The position numbers were made by a program, and so were the translations under genes. Below the pieces are notes generated by a model. It saw only the letters and a list, made by a program, of their open reading frames with translations, had not been told where the DNA came from and did not search any database. Positions 33,790 through 43,627 of a stretch of 64,000 nucleotides of DNA are shown here, piece by piece. The DNA comes from Rhizobiales bacterium GAS188 (GTDB taxonomy: Bacteria; Pseudomonadota; Alphaproteobacteria; Rhizobiales; Beijerinckiaceae): positions 124,001 through 188,000 of the forward strand of contig FNSS01000002.1 of the NCBI GenBank assembly GCA_900104855.1. The letters are read 5' to 3'. The number at the start of each line of letters is the position of its first letter. The stretch's first letter is position 1.

Positions 33790-34977
33790 CTACGCCAACG
33801 TCTCGATGGCAAGCGCGATGCCTTGACCACCGCCGATGCACAGCGTGACAATGCTGCGTTTGAGACCATCACGCCGCGTCGAGTGAATGAGGCGGGTCGT
33901 GAGCACGGCTCCGGTCGCGCCGATCGGATGACCATGCGCAATGGCTCCCCCTTCAACATTGATGATGTCCTCGGGCAGGCCGAGTTCCTGAGCGACCGCG
34001 AGCGGCACGGCCGCGAACGCCTCGTTGATCTCGATGCGCTCCACATCTCCGAGCTTCCATCCGGCCCGCTCCAGCGCCTTGCGGACGGCCGGGATTGGGC
34101 CGAGACCGAACATGCCTGGCTCGACGGCCGCGACGCCGTAGGAGACGAGCCGGGCCATCGGTTCGACTGATCTGGTTTCAGCGAAAGCGCGGTCGGCGAC
34201 GATCATCGCGGCCGCGCCGCTATTCAGGCCGGGGGCGTTGCCGGCGGTGATCGTACCGCTTTCGCGGAAGGCAGGACGTAGCTTGGCCAGCACTTCGATC
34301 GTCGTTTCGGGCCTTGGCGCCTCGTCCATGGCGAACGCCTCAATGCCCCTCTTGCCTCGAATCTCGACCGAGATGATCTCGTCCGCGAACTTGCCTGCCT
34401 TCTGAGCCGTGCCGAAACGCTGCTGCGAGCGCGCTGCAAAGCGGTCCTGTGCGTCGCGCGTAAGCTGCGCATGGGTGACGAGATCCTCCGTGTGCCAGCC
34501 CGAATGCTTGCCCGAGAAGGCGTCGTCGAGACCGTCGCGAAGCATGCTGTCGTGGATCTCCGCCGGACCCATGCGGTAGCCCCAGCGGCCCCCGTCCATC
34601 AGGTAGGGCGCGCGGTCCATGTTCTCCATGCCGCCCGCGATGGCTACCTCCACCTCGCCGGTCGCGATCTGCTGTGCGGTGGTGACGATGGCCTGAGCTC
34701 CGGAGCCACAGACGCGGTTGACCGTCATGGCCGGAACGGACACCGGCAGGCCGCCCCCGATCGAGGCCTGACGGGCGGGATTCATCTTGTTGCCGGCTTG
34801 GATCACGTTGCCCATGACGACGCTGCCGATCGCAGCGGCGTCGAGTCCGGAACGCCTCAGCGTCTCGCGCACGACCGCCGCGCCGAGATCCACTGCCGGG
34901 ATCATCTTGAGAGAGCCGTTGTAGGCACCAATCGCGGTACGGACCGGGCTGCAGAGGACAACATCACGCGTGGTCAT
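33790..34977 (-). CDS. acetyl-CoA acetyltransferase (thiolase)
   Basis: A 395-residue thiolase. The acyl-accepting cysteine is in VNRVCGSGAQAI (about residue 90), followed by GGMENMDRAPYL, ITAGNAPGLNSGAAA, NEAFAAVPLA, GHPIGATGA with catalytic His and CIGGGQG with the second Cys. It catalyses reversible condensation of two acetyl-CoA or thiolytic cleavage of 3-oxoacyl-CoA. The ATG at 34977 was chosen; a ten-residue extension is possible. First gene of the thiolase-tautomerase-OsmC cluster. Confidence 0.93.
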   Translation of the reverse strand: MTTRDVVLCSPVRTAIGAYNGSLKMIPAVDLGAAVVRETLRRSGLDAAAIGSVVMGNVIQAGNKMNPARQASIGGGLPVSVPAMTVNRVCGSGAQAIVTTAQQIATGEVEVAIAGGMENMDRAPYLMDGGRWGYRMGPAEIHDSMLRDGLDDAFSGKHSGWHTEDLVTHAQLTRDAQDRFAARSQQRFGTAQKAGKFADEIISVEIRGKRGIEAFAMDEAPRPETTIEVLAKLRPAFRESGTITAGNAPGLNSGAAAMIVADRAFAETRSVEPMARLVSYGVAAVEPGMFGLGPIPAVRKALERAGWKLGDVERIEINEAFAAVPLAVAQELGLPEDIINVEGGAIAHGHPIGATGAVLTTRLIHSTRRDGLKRSIVTLCIGGGQGIALAIETLA

Positions 34978-35164
34978 GTGGCATCTCCAAGTTGATAGGG
35001 TCGTCATTAAGACCTGCTGACCTTAGTTCCTCTTCTATGCGAATCTGCAGAGCCGCCGCTCCACAATGTTCTGTCACTCTCTTATGCTCGACCACATTAC
35101 GCTCCTCTTTGTTTGTTGCGTTTTGAAGGTGGACGCCGATCGTGGCTTCCCCGTCCGCCAGCTG

Positions 35165-36055
35165 TCAGGAGACCCGCAAGGACCGCACGAAGGCTGCAAT
35201 CGCTTCGCCGATCTCGTCGGGACTGTCCTCTTGGACGAAGTGGATGCCCTCAACGGTCACTTCGGTCTGGTTTGGCCAGGTCCGGCAAAACTCCCGCGGC
35301 CTCCCGGTCAGGATCGATCCTGGTTCGGCGTTGATGAAGAGTTTGGGCACCGGGCTGTGAGCGAGCCAGCGACCATACTCATCCACAACTCGCACCACTT
35401 CGGCGGGCTCCCCTTCGATGGGAATTTGACGAGGCCATGTCAGGGTCGGGCGACGATCTTCTCCCGCCGAGGCGAATGGAGCGCGATAAACGGCCATCTC
35501 CTCGTCGCTCAACGCCCGGCGCACGGAAGCGGGCAATACTTTTTCGACAAAGATATTCTTTTGCAGCACCATGTCCTCGCCGCCTTCGCCGCGGAATCCC
35601 TGGAAGACGCGGCGAGCGCTTTCCGGCCAATCCGCCCAGGTGAGCTGCTGGACGATCGCCTCCATGTAGACGATGCCCTGGACACGCCCGGGATGCTGGC
35701 GTGCCCAGTCAAAACCCAATGCCGACCCCCAGTCATGCAGCACCAGAACGATCTTGTCTCCAAGCCCGATCTGATCCCACAAGGCGAACAGATAGTCGCG
35801 CTGCTCTTGGTAGCTGTAGCGTCCGGGGCCTGAGTCCGGCAGCTTGTCCGAATGGCCCATCCCGATCAGGTCGCATGCCACCAGCCGTCCGAGCCCTTCG
35901 CAATGGGGCATGACGTTCCGCCATAGATAGGATGAGGTTGGATTGCCGTGCTGGAAGACGATAGCGTCGCCCGCCCCCTCATCGATATAGGCCATGCGCC
36001 TCCCGTTGGCCGTCGCAAATCTCGTCACGCCGTATTTTGCCGCTGACATGGGCAT
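35165..36055 (-). CDS. haloalkane dehalogenase, LinB-like
   Basis: A 296-residue alpha/beta hydrolase of haloalkane dehalogenase subfamily II, which hydrolyses carbon-halogen bonds to alcohols and halide. The catalytic set sits at the same numbers as in LinB: Asn38 ([11 protein letters not shown]), Asp108-Trp109 ([11 protein letters not shown]), Glu132 (VYMEAIV) and His272 ([14 protein letters not shown]). The length also equals LinB. The cap domain (about 135-215) is where it differs most. It stands alone 188 bp from the thiolase gene and next to an ISL3 element. The natural substrate is unknown. Confidence 0.92.
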   Translation of the reverse strand: MPMSAAKYGVTRFATANGRRMAYIDEGAGDAIVFQHGNPTSSYLWRNVMPHCEGLGRLVACDLIGMGHSDKLPDSGPGRYSYQEQRDYLFALWDQIGLGDKIVLVLHDWGSALGFDWARQHPGRVQGIVYMEAIVQQLTWADWPESARRVFQGFRGEGGEDMVLQKNIFVEKVLPASVRRALSDEEMAVYRAPFASAGEDRRPTLTWPRQIPIEGEPAEVVRVVDEYGRWLAHSPVPKLFINAEPGSILTGRPREFCRTWPNQTEVTVEGIHFVQEDSPDEIGEAIAAFVRSLRVS

Positions 36056-36086
36056 GGGCTGTGCTCCCTATCGATAATGACCTGGC

Positions 36087-36446
36087 TCAATGCGCCCCCG
36101 CGGGCGGGGGGCTCTTGGGCGGCGTGACGTTTCGCATCAGAGGGACCAGAAAAGTCGCGATAACAAACGCGATCATAATGGCGCGGAATGCATCGGCGTA
36201 AGCCATGGTCGATGCCTCGCGATAGGCGAGGTGCCATAATTGCTTCAGGGCGGCTACATGCCCGGACTGCGGACTGCCGGGAATCGCGTCGTATCGCTGC
36301 GCGACGTTGCTCACCAGCCTTGTCATGGCCCCGTTCGTCGGCGTCAGATTGGACGCTATGGCGACGAAGTGGAAATTCGTTCTGACGTTGAGAATCGCAC
36401 CGCACACCGCGATGCCGACGGCTCCGCCGAGATTGCGCATCATATT
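36087..36446 (-). pseudogene. DHA2-family MFS transporter, C-terminal fragment
   Basis: The last ~118 residues of an EmrB-type drug exporter: MMRNLGGAVGIAVCGAILNV, a periplasmic segment, and the final helices (ADAFRAIMIAFVIATFLVP). The 5' part is cut off precisely at the left inverted repeat of the ISL3 element; no matching sequence lies on the far side, so the insertion was accompanied by deletion. Confidence 0.8.
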
Positions 36447-38228
36447 GGGGTCTGCTTCACTCTCGGTGCAAATCGCCCTCGTGAAGCGGGATCATCCGGG
36501 CGCGAAGCAGTTCGATGCCGGCGCGGCCATACATGGCCCGTTTGAGCGTCTTCAATCGATTGATCTATCCCTCCGTTTGTCCATTGCTCCAAGGCTCCCA
36601 GCATTGCGTTTCGAACCGCGCCGATGTCTTGACGTAACGTCCTCACGAAGCGCCGCATGGCGTATATGCTGGACAGGTGTGCATCACGCAGCCAGACGTC
36701 CAGCTTCTCCAATGAGCCACCCCGAAGCAGGCCACGGAACCGCATCGCCAGCTGGCGCATCGTGGCGAATTCCGCCGACGCGGCTTTCAGGGCGTCGACG
36801 TTGAGGATCTGCCTGGGCGTCATCTGCCCCCGCGGCTTCACGCAGAGCGCGGCCGCGGTCAGTGGCGAAATCTGGCGGCCAGTCATCGGATCCAGCGTTG
36901 GCGACGGCACCGGGGTCTCATAGTTCGATGGAGATGGAGGCCGGCCAGACATCCCATCGAGCGGCCGCGCGATGTTTCGCCACGGCGCGAGGAACCGCGC
37001 CAGGTGGCTGTAGGAGCCTGTGTAGCCGCGCTTCCGAATGTCGCCGAACAGGCGCCGCACGGCGGTGGTTCCCTCGGCCCAGCGGCGCGACAGGAAGGCT
37101 TCGTGGTAGGCGGGCGTGGATGCTTTCGGCGCCATGGAATTACGCTCCGGCAAGGCGATGAGGCGCACCCAACGATCGACACGCCGGCGGCCGAGACCCA
37201 GCTCCCGGGCGATTGCCGTGACCGTCTTGCCGGCGTCGTAGAGGGCTCTGATCTGATCGAACAGGGCTTGGTGGGCCGCGCGGCGGGCACGCCGCGCAAA
37301 ATGTCGATGCTCCGCGGTATCCGAACGCCCACCCGGACCTTTGGCAACGGATAGCTCTGGCCCGGTTTCGTCATTCACGGCGGGGACAGGCGCTTCCCGG
37401 ATCGGCGCTTCAAACCGGCCCAGCTGCCGCTCAATGGCTTCCCGGAAGTTCCGCAGCAGGTGGAAGCGATCGGCGACCTGCCGCGCCTGTGGCGCACCCT
37501 CGCGTGCACCCTCGGCGTAAAGCCCGGCGCGGTCACGGCTGACAACCTCGACCTCTGGGCGCCCCTTGAGCCACTTGGCGGTGGAAGCCGCCGAGCGATC
37601 CGGCAGAAGGTCAACCACTCGCCGGCGTTCCAGGTCGACGATCACCGTCCCGTAAGTCATCCCTTTCCGCCAAGCCCAATCGTCGATGCCAGCCACGCGG
37701 ACAAGGGCCGGATCGGCGTGGGTTCGGGCGCTCCGCTTCACATCGCGAAGAGTGGTGGTGTGGCCCACCGGCATGCCGAGGCGGGCCATCAGCCGTTCCG
37801 CCGGGCGGCCATCGGCGCCGTGGCCGAAGAGGCGGACGATCCCGGCCAAGCGAGCGGTTCGGCGCGCGAACGGCGCGGCGAGCCTGGGAAGGCGCTCGGC
37901 GAAGATACGCCGTTCACACTGATCGTTCCGGCATCGCCAGCGGGTCAGCCGCGCCCGAACCGTGACCGGCGTCCCCTGTGCCGGAAGATCGTGAAGAGTT
38001 CGTCGATACGAACTATGCCGCGAAATCGATCGAATGCCACAGACGGGACACGTCGCGGGATCCTGGCCGTTCACTGAAACGGTCCATTCTGTCTCGTTCC
38101 GCTCGACCGCCAGGACCTTCAGATTTGGCGCCGGCGCCCAGGATGCTGATTTTTTCATCCCGCCAGATGCCGCCTATCAAAGGGACGCACAACGCCCGCC
38201 AACTTGCACCGAGAGTGAAGCAGAACCC
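36447..38228. mobile_element. ISL3-family insertion sequence
   Basis: Bounded by 25-bp terminal inverted repeats with one mismatch: left end GGGGTCTGCTTCACTCTC (36447 onward) and right end reading GGGTTCTGCTTCACTCTC on the other strand (38228 inward), both continuing GGTGCAA. No 8-bp target duplication is seen (ATCATATT left, AAAATAGG right), consistent with later rearrangement. It carries one transposase gene, which is damaged at its 3' end. Confidence 0.85.
36457..38158 (-). pseudogene. ISL3-family transposase, disrupted C-terminus
   Basis: About 550 residues. The N-terminal zinc-ribbon (CPVCGIRSISRHSSYRR, RWRCRNDQCERRIF) and DDE catalytic region (VAGIDDWAWRKG, RDRAGLYAEGA, VADRFHLLRN) are present, as are the helix-turn-helix (ARELGLGRRRVDRWVRL) and C-terminal MRRFVRTLRQD. 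Near 36560 the conserved ending is lost by an indel and a TAG where the family has Gln. In the other frame the normal ending (NRLKTLKRAMYGRAGIEL) is still readable to 36457. It is probably inactive. Confidence 0.8.
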
Positions 38229-38295
38229 AAAATAGGCGAAGCCCATCCTCAATGAGCGCTCCGGCCACCGGGAGGGACGTGAACCGACGGTGCCA

Positions 38296-38328
38296 TTGAC
38301 AGTCAGTCAAGGTAGATAGACTATTCGA
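38296..38328 (+). promoter_or_regulatory. candidate promoter/operator of the branched-chain-type ABC operon
   Basis: TTGACA (38296) forms part of an inverted repeat TTGAC-AGTCA-GTCAA, followed at promoter distance by an AT-rich GACTATTC stretch. It lies about 80 bp upstream of the binding-protein ribosome-binding site (AAAAAGGAGAA). Confidence 0.35.
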
Positions 38329-38408
38329 AAACTGTGGCGCCTTCATCGCAAAACAACAAACCCAACGTCGAGCAAGCAGGTCGCGTGGAACCAAAAAAGG
38401 AGAACTCG

Positions 38409-39647
38409 ATGAAACGCTTGCATGCTTTCGCCCTTACGGTCATGGCGTTGCCGCTCGCCGGCCTCTCCGTGGAGGCCAGCGCCGCCGATTGTCCCAAGGG
38501 CAAGATCAAGATCTACACCAGCTGGCCGTTGCAGGGCGCCATGATCCCGGAGGGGACCGGGATGAAGAATGGGGTCAACCTCGCCATGGATCAGAACAAA
38601 TCGGAGGCGGCGGGTTTTTGCCTCGAGTTGGTGAATCTGGATGATGCTTCACCGCAAACCGGCAAATGGGATGGAGCGGTCGAAGCGGAGAACGCCAACA
38701 AGGCCGTCGCCGACCCGGATGCCATGGTGTATATCGGAACCTACAACTCGGGCGCCGCGAAGGTCTCGATGGCCATCACTCAGCGCGCCCACATGGCCCA
38801 AGTTACACCTGCCAACACCTATCCCGGGCTCACCAAGAAGGCGGGTGCCGCACCGGGCGAGCCCGAGATCTATCGCCCGCTCGGCATCGTCAGCTACTTC
38901 CGCGTGCCGCCTGCGGACGACATCCAGGGCGCAGTGGGGGCGAGTTTTGCCAAGAAGCTCGGCTACAAGAAGGTCTATATCCTGAATGACCAGGAGCTCT
39001 ACGGAAAAGGCATCGCGGACGTCTTCGAAGCCGAGGCCAAGAAGATCGGCCTTCAGGTCCTGGGGAATGAGGGGATCGACTATAAGCAGCCGGATCAGAA
39101 GCCGATTCTGACCAAGATCCGGGCGTCCGGGGCCGACCTCGTCTATATGGGCGCGGTCGTCGAGACCGGCGCGCAGACCGTCATTCGGCAGATGAAGGAT
39201 CTCGGAATGGTGGCGCCCAAGGTCTCCTTCATGGGCCCTGATGGTCTTTTCGAGGAAGAGCTGCTCAAGGCCGCCACCTGCGACGCCGCCATGGGCGTCA
39301 ATATGCACATCACCTTCGCCAGCCTGCCCTTCGAGCATATGACCGGCAAGGGCGGCGAGATCTACAAGCTCTATAAGGAGCGCTACAAGATCGAGCCGAC
39401 CTCCTATGCCCTCTACTCCTGGGAGGCCGCCGAAATCGCCATTGAAGGCATCAAGCGCGCGGGCGTAAAGGACCGGGAGAAGATCCGGGCCGCTATCGCC
39501 GCCACCAAGGATTTCAACGGCTTGAACGGCAAGTGGAGCTTCGACGAGAACGGCGACACGACGATGAAGGTCATGTCCGGTTTGAAGGTTGTCAAGGCCG
39601 ACGGGGCTCCAGGCTGCAAGTTCGAATTCCAAGAGACCCTGAAATAG
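38409..39647 (+). CDS. branched-chain amino acid-type ABC transporter substrate-binding protein
   Basis: A 412-residue periplasmic protein with signal peptide LHAFALTVMALPLAGLSVEASA (split: FALTVMALPLAGLSVEASA), cleaved before ADCPKG. The LivJ-like fold is seen in WPLQGAMIPEGTGMKNGVNLA, YIGTYNSGAAKVSMAI, YILNDQELYGKGIADVF and DLVYMGAVVETGAQTVI (parts). A strong ribosome-binding site fixes the start. LivJ-type proteins also bind amides, aromatic acids and other compounds. First gene of a four-gene transport operon. Confidence 0.92.
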   Translation: MKRLHAFALTVMALPLAGLSVEASAADCPKGKIKIYTSWPLQGAMIPEGTGMKNGVNLAMDQNKSEAAGFCLELVNLDDASPQTGKWDGAVEAENANKAVADPDAMVYIGTYNSGAAKVSMAITQRAHMAQVTPANTYPGLTKKAGAAPGEPEIYRPLGIVSYFRVPPADDIQGAVGASFAKKLGYKKVYILNDQELYGKGIADVFEAEAKKIGLQVLGNEGIDYKQPDQKPILTKIRASGADLVYMGAVVETGAQTVIRQMKDLGMVAPKVSFMGPDGLFEEELLKAATCDAAMGVNMHITFASLPFEHMTGKGGEIYKLYKERYKIEPTSYALYSWEAAEIAIEGIKRAGVKDREKIRAAIAATKDFNGLNGKWSFDENGDTTMKVMSGLKVVKADGAPGCKFEFQETLK

Positions 39648-39881
39648 CGCCGGCGAAGGGCAGTCTCGGCGCCCTCCGACAAGAGTATTAAATTTGGCCC
39701 ACATCCATCAACCCGGCCGGGGCGTCATAGCGACGTCCCGGCCGAGTGCCATGGTGTCATGGGCCTTGGCCGCTCCGATCTTTAGCGCTTACGCGATGCC
39801 GCTATCCGCTTCACATCGACTGAACCGCGGCTTCCTCGCCGGCAATAATCCTCCCAACACAGGCTTCGTGATTCCTGACAC

Positions 39882-40820
39882 ATGAGCTGGTTCGAACTCT
39901 TCATCCAACAGACAATTAACGGCATCACCCGCGGCTCTATTTTTGCGCTCATCGCCCTCGGCTACACGATGGTCTACGGGATTATTGAGCTGATCAACTT
40001 CGCGCATGGCGACATCTTCATGCTGGGCCTGATGGTGTCGCTCACTCTGCTCGTCGATCTCGGCCTGACCGAGACGCTCCACGGATGGGAACTCGTGATC
40101 GTTCTGCCGTTGATCATCATCGGCACCATGATCGCGACCGGCTTGATCAATGTGGCGGTGGACCGTATCGCCTATCGGCCTCTGCGGCGCGCGCCCAGGT
40201 TGGTCCCGCTGATCTCCGCGATCGGCGTCTCCTTCATGCTGGAGAACCTGGCCCTCATTTGGAAAGGGCCATATGTCCTCTCCTATCCCGATGCGCTCCC
40301 GAGCTTCGACATCGTCCAGGATGTTTTCCATCTGGACAGCAACATCTACATCACCACAAAGGATCTTCTGGTCGTCGGCGTCACGATTCCATTGATATTC
40401 GCCCTTCACCTGTTCGTCACCCGAACCTATTGGGGGAAGGCGATGCGGGCCGCCGCTCAGGATCGAGAGACCGCGGAGGCGATGGGGATCGATGTCGAGC
40501 GGATCATCATGCTGACCTTCTTCGTCGGCGGCGCGCTCGCCGGCGCCGCGGGAGTGGTCCAGGGCCTCTATTACAATATCGGTCAGTGGTGGATGGGCTA
40601 CACCGCAGGGTTGCGGGCGTTCACCGCCGCGGTGCTCGGGGGGATCGGCAACATGCCGGGCGCAGCGCTCGGAGGGTTTGTTATCGGCATCCTTTCCGCC
40701 TGGAGCGACCAGCTCATCTCGCCCCGCTGGACGAATGCCATCGTCTTCTCCGTCCTGATCGTCGTCCTCGTGTTCCGCCCACACGGACTCCTCGGGGAAC
40801 GGGTCCCGGAAAAGCATTAG
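39882..40820 (+). CDS. livH: branched-chain amino acid-type ABC permease (LivH)
   Basis: A 312-residue inner-membrane permease with about eight helices. Family motifs are GSIFALIALGYTMVYGIIEL (split: FALIALGYTMVYGI and INFAHGDIFMLG), RAAAQDRETAEAMGID and LGGIGNMPGAALGGFVIG. It pairs with the LivM half of the next protein. It lies 234 bp after the binding-protein gene and 4 bp before the next gene. Confidence 0.93.
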   Translation: MSWFELFIQQTINGITRGSIFALIALGYTMVYGIIELINFAHGDIFMLGLMVSLTLLVDLGLTETLHGWELVIVLPLIIIGTMIATGLINVAVDRIAYRPLRRAPRLVPLISAIGVSFMLENLALIWKGPYVLSYPDALPSFDIVQDVFHLDSNIYITTKDLLVVGVTIPLIFALHLFVTRTYWGKAMRAAAQDRETAEAMGIDVERIIMLTFFVGGALAGAAGVVQGLYYNIGQWWMGYTAGLRAFTAAVLGGIGNMPGAALGGFVIGILSAWSDQLISPRWTNAIVFSVLIVVLVFRPHGLLGERVPEKH

Positions 40821-40824
40821 CCAC

Positions 40825-42840
40825 ATGTCCGTGACAGCGCTCTCCTCGTCATCTTCGCCCCAGCAATCGCGCGGCGTCCTCGTGGTCGCGCTCATCGGCG
40901 CGGCTCTCATCATCTATCCCTTTGCCGATCAGGCGCTTGGCATCGGCACGCTCTACGCGGTCAGCGACGCCATGATCTATGTCCTGCTGGCGCTCGGACT
41001 GAACATCGTGATCGGCTACGCCGGTCTCCTCGACCTCGGCTATGCGGCGTTCTTTGCGATCGGCGCCTACACCATGGGCCTGTTCAACTCGCCGCTCATG
41101 GGATTTGAGTGGGGCTTCTGGAACGTGATCTGGCTGAGCGCCGTCGTCTCCGCCGCTTTCGGCGTCATGATCGGCGCCCCCACTCTGCGCGTGCGCGGAG
41201 ACTATCTCGCGATCATCACGCTCGCCTTCGGCGAGATCATCCCGTCCGCCATCCGCAACCTCGGGGACATCACGATCCAGATCGGGGACTGGCAGCCGGT
41301 CTATCGGCTGAATCTCACGGGGGGCGAAAACGGCGTCAATCCCATTGGGCAGCCGCATCTGCTCGGAGTGCCCTTCGAGACCAGCGTGATCCCCTGGTAC
41401 TTCCTCATCCTGATAATCGGATGCGTCTCGGTCTGGGCGATGTACCGGTTGCGCGACTCGCGTCTGGGCCGGGCCTGGATGGCCATCCGCGAGGACGAGA
41501 CCGCCGCCGCCTGCATGGGGGTGGATCCCATCAAATCGAAGCTCCTGGCCTTCGCGCTGGGCGCGACCTTCGCGGGCTTTGCCGGCTCCGTCTACGCGGC
41601 CAAGCTTCAGGCCATCACGCCCGGCGCCTTCGAATTCAACGTCTCGATCATGCTGCTCTGCATGGTGATCCTCGGCGGAATGGGCTCGATCCCAGGGGTC
41701 ATTGCGGGCGGGATCGTGATTACCCTCTTCGACCGCATCTTTCTCACCCAGCTCACCAACTGGACCCATGGCCTCGGCCACGCGCTCGGGATCGATGCCT
41801 TGATTACCGTGGACTTCACGCTCTGGCGGTGGTTCTTCTTTGGGCTCGGGCTCGTGGTCATGATGATCCTGAAACCGGGCGGCCTCATCGAAGCGGGGCG
41901 CTGGCGCCGTGTCACGGTAACAGCTGATCCCGTGGAAGACGATAAGATGCCGGCGCCGCACCCCTTCGCCGAACCGCGCCAAGACCTTGGCGTGCTCTCC
42001 TGGCTGCACGAGGGCACAGCCCGCCCGGAGACGCGCGCGCAAGGGGCCGGCAAGGGCCTGATCCTCGAGGCGAAAGCGATCACCAAGCGCTTCGACGGCC
42101 TGACGGCCCTTTCTAATGTCGACTTCGCCATCAAGGAAGGCACCATCGCCGGCCTGATCGGACCGAACGGGGCGGGAAAGACGACCTTCTTCAACATCAT
42201 CACCGGCCTCGTCAAACCGAGCTCCGGCGAGCTCTTGTTCGACGGGCGAAGCATCGGCGGGCTTCGCCCCAATCGCGTCACGGAACGCGGAATTGCCCGG
42301 ACGTTTCAGTCCATCCGCCTGTTCCCGAGCATGACAGCGCTCGAGAACATCCTGGTGGGAGAACATTGCCGTCTCCGTGGCACGGTACCGGCGGCGGTCA
42401 TCCGGCCCCCCTCGACCGTCAGGGAAGAGCGTATCGCTCGGGAGCGCGCCCGCGAGCTCCTGTCTTTCGTAGGGCTCGAGGGAAAAGAGGAGACGCTGGC
42501 AAGGAACTTCCCCTATGGCGATCAGCGGCGCCTGGAGATCGCCCGCGCGCTCGCGACCCGGCCGAGGCTCCTGCTTCTCGACGAGCCGACCGCCGGGATG
42601 AACCATAGCGAGACCGACGAGCTGACCGAGTTTCTCGGGCGGCTCCCACGCCAGCTGGGGCTGACCATCCTCCTCATCGAGCACGACATGCAGGTTGTCA
42701 TGGGCCTCTCCGAGCATATCACGGTGCTCGACTACGGGACGAAGATCGCCGAAGGCCCTCCGGCCCAGGTGCAGCGCGATCCCAAGGTCATCGAGGCCTA
42801 TCTCGGCAAGGGCTATGAAGCGGATCTGACCAGTGCTTGA
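40825..42840 (+). CDS. LivM-LivG fusion: ABC permease plus ATPase
   Basis: A 671-residue protein. Residues ~1-355 are a LivM permease (YVLLALGLNIVIGYAGLLDLG in part: LGLNIVIGYAGLLDLGYAA; MAIREDETAAACMGVD; GGMGSIPGVIAGG). A linker of about 50 residues follows, then a LivG ATPase from ~410 to 671 (Walker A GPNGAGKTTF at about 443, signature region FPYGDQRRLEIARALA, Walker B LLLDEPTAGMN, switch IEHDM). LivM and LivG are usually separate proteins; here no stop or frameshift divides them and both halves look complete. Overlaps livF by 8 bp. Confidence 0.92.
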   Translation: MSVTALSSSSSPQQSRGVLVVALIGAALIIYPFADQALGIGTLYAVSDAMIYVLLALGLNIVIGYAGLLDLGYAAFFAIGAYTMGLFNSPLMGFEWGFWNVIWLSAVVSAAFGVMIGAPTLRVRGDYLAIITLAFGEIIPSAIRNLGDITIQIGDWQPVYRLNLTGGENGVNPIGQPHLLGVPFETSVIPWYFLILIIGCVSVWAMYRLRDSRLGRAWMAIREDETAAACMGVDPIKSKLLAFALGATFAGFAGSVYAAKLQAITPGAFEFNVSIMLLCMVILGGMGSIPGVIAGGIVITLFDRIFLTQLTNWTHGLGHALGIDALITVDFTLWRWFFFGLGLVVMMILKPGGLIEAGRWRRVTVTADPVEDDKMPAPHPFAEPRQDLGVLSWLHEGTARPETRAQGAGKGLILEAKAITKRFDGLTALSNVDFAIKEGTIAGLIGPNGAGKTTFFNIITGLVKPSSGELLFDGRSIGGLRPNRVTERGIARTFQSIRLFPSMTALENILVGEHCRLRGTVPAAVIRPPSTVREERIARERARELLSFVGLEGKEETLARNFPYGDQRRLEIARALATRPRLLLLDEPTAGMNHSETDELTEFLGRLPRQLGLTILLIEHDMQVVMGLSEHITVLDYGTKIAEGPPAQVQRDPKVIEAYLGKGYEADLTSA

Positions 42841-43546
42841 GCTTTCGGACGTCCATACCAGCTACGGAAACATCCGGGCGCTCAAGGGGATCTCGCTCAA
42901 GGTGGAGCGAGGGGAGATCGTCACGCTGATCGGCTCCAACGGCGCTGGCAAGACGACGACGCTCAAGACGATCGTCGGCACTCTCGGGCCGAGCCGCGGC
43001 GAGATCCGCTTTGAAGGCAAGCGCATCAGCGGTCTCTCGACCAACAAGGTCGTGCATATGGGGATCGCCCATTCACCCGAAGGCCGGCGCATCTTTCCGC
43101 GCATGACCGTCCTCGAGAACCTCGAATTGGGCGCCTTTGTGCGTGCGGACAAGCAGAACGTCCCGGCGGACATGGAGCGCGTCTTCGCGCTCTTCCCCCG
43201 CCTGAAGGAGCGGCACTATCAGAAGGGCGGGACGCTTTCCGGGGGCGAGCAGCAGATGCTGGCCATGGGACGCGCGCTGATGGCTCGTCCCAGGCTGCTG
43301 CTTCTCGACGAGCCGTCCATGGGCCTTTCCCCGATCATGGTCGCGACCATCTTCGAGACGATCAGCAATATCCGCGAGCAGGGGACGACAATCCTCCTCG
43401 TGGAGCAGAACGCCCGCATGGCGCTTCGCATCGCCAATCGAGGCTACGTGATCCAGGCGGGACACATCACGCTGCACGATTCGGCCGATGCCCTGTTGCG
43501 GAGCGATGTGGTCCGCAAGTCCTATCTGGGCGAGAAGATGACATAG
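42833..43546 (+). CDS. livF: branched-chain amino acid-type ABC ATPase (LivF)
   Basis: A 237-residue ATPase with Walker A GSNGAGKTTT, Q-loop EGRRIFPRMTV, signature LSGGEQQMLAMGRALM, Walker B LLLDEPSMGLSP and VEQNARMAL. The GTG start lies inside the end of the fusion gene, a coupling seen in liv operons. With LivG it forms the ATPase pair. Confidence 0.93.
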   Translation: MLELSDVHTSYGNIRALKGISLKVERGEIVTLIGSNGAGKTTTLKTIVGTLGPSRGEIRFEGKRISGLSTNKVVHMGIAHSPEGRRIFPRMTVLENLELGAFVRADKQNVPADMERVFALFPRLKERHYQKGGTLSGGEQQMLAMGRALMARPRLLLLDEPSMGLSPIMVATIFETISNIREQGTTILLVEQNARMALRIANRGYVIQAGHITLHDSADALLRSDVVRKSYLGEKMT

Positions 43547-43627
43547 CCGGCGACTGGATCCGGGCTCGCCACAATCTTCTGGTCACGGGACCCTGCGGAC
43601 TGGTGACATGATGCATACCTCCCTATG

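Noticed and set aside
35034-35050. TATGCGAATCTGCAG, an inverted partial match to the dif-like left arm
   Set aside because: Only one arm and a GGAACT are present and the spacer is six bases too short; no conserved flank follows. Probably chance.
36439-38236. Search for an 8-bp target duplication around the ISL3 element
   Set aside because: Flanking octamers differ (ATCATATT and AAAATAGG), and the left flank is an interrupted MFS gene with no counterpart on the right; no duplication is claimed.
40849-42717. 622-codon minus-strand frame
   Set aside because: Antisense to the LivM-LivG fusion, which has full motifs; acidic and Gly/Arg-rich composition is typical of a shadow.
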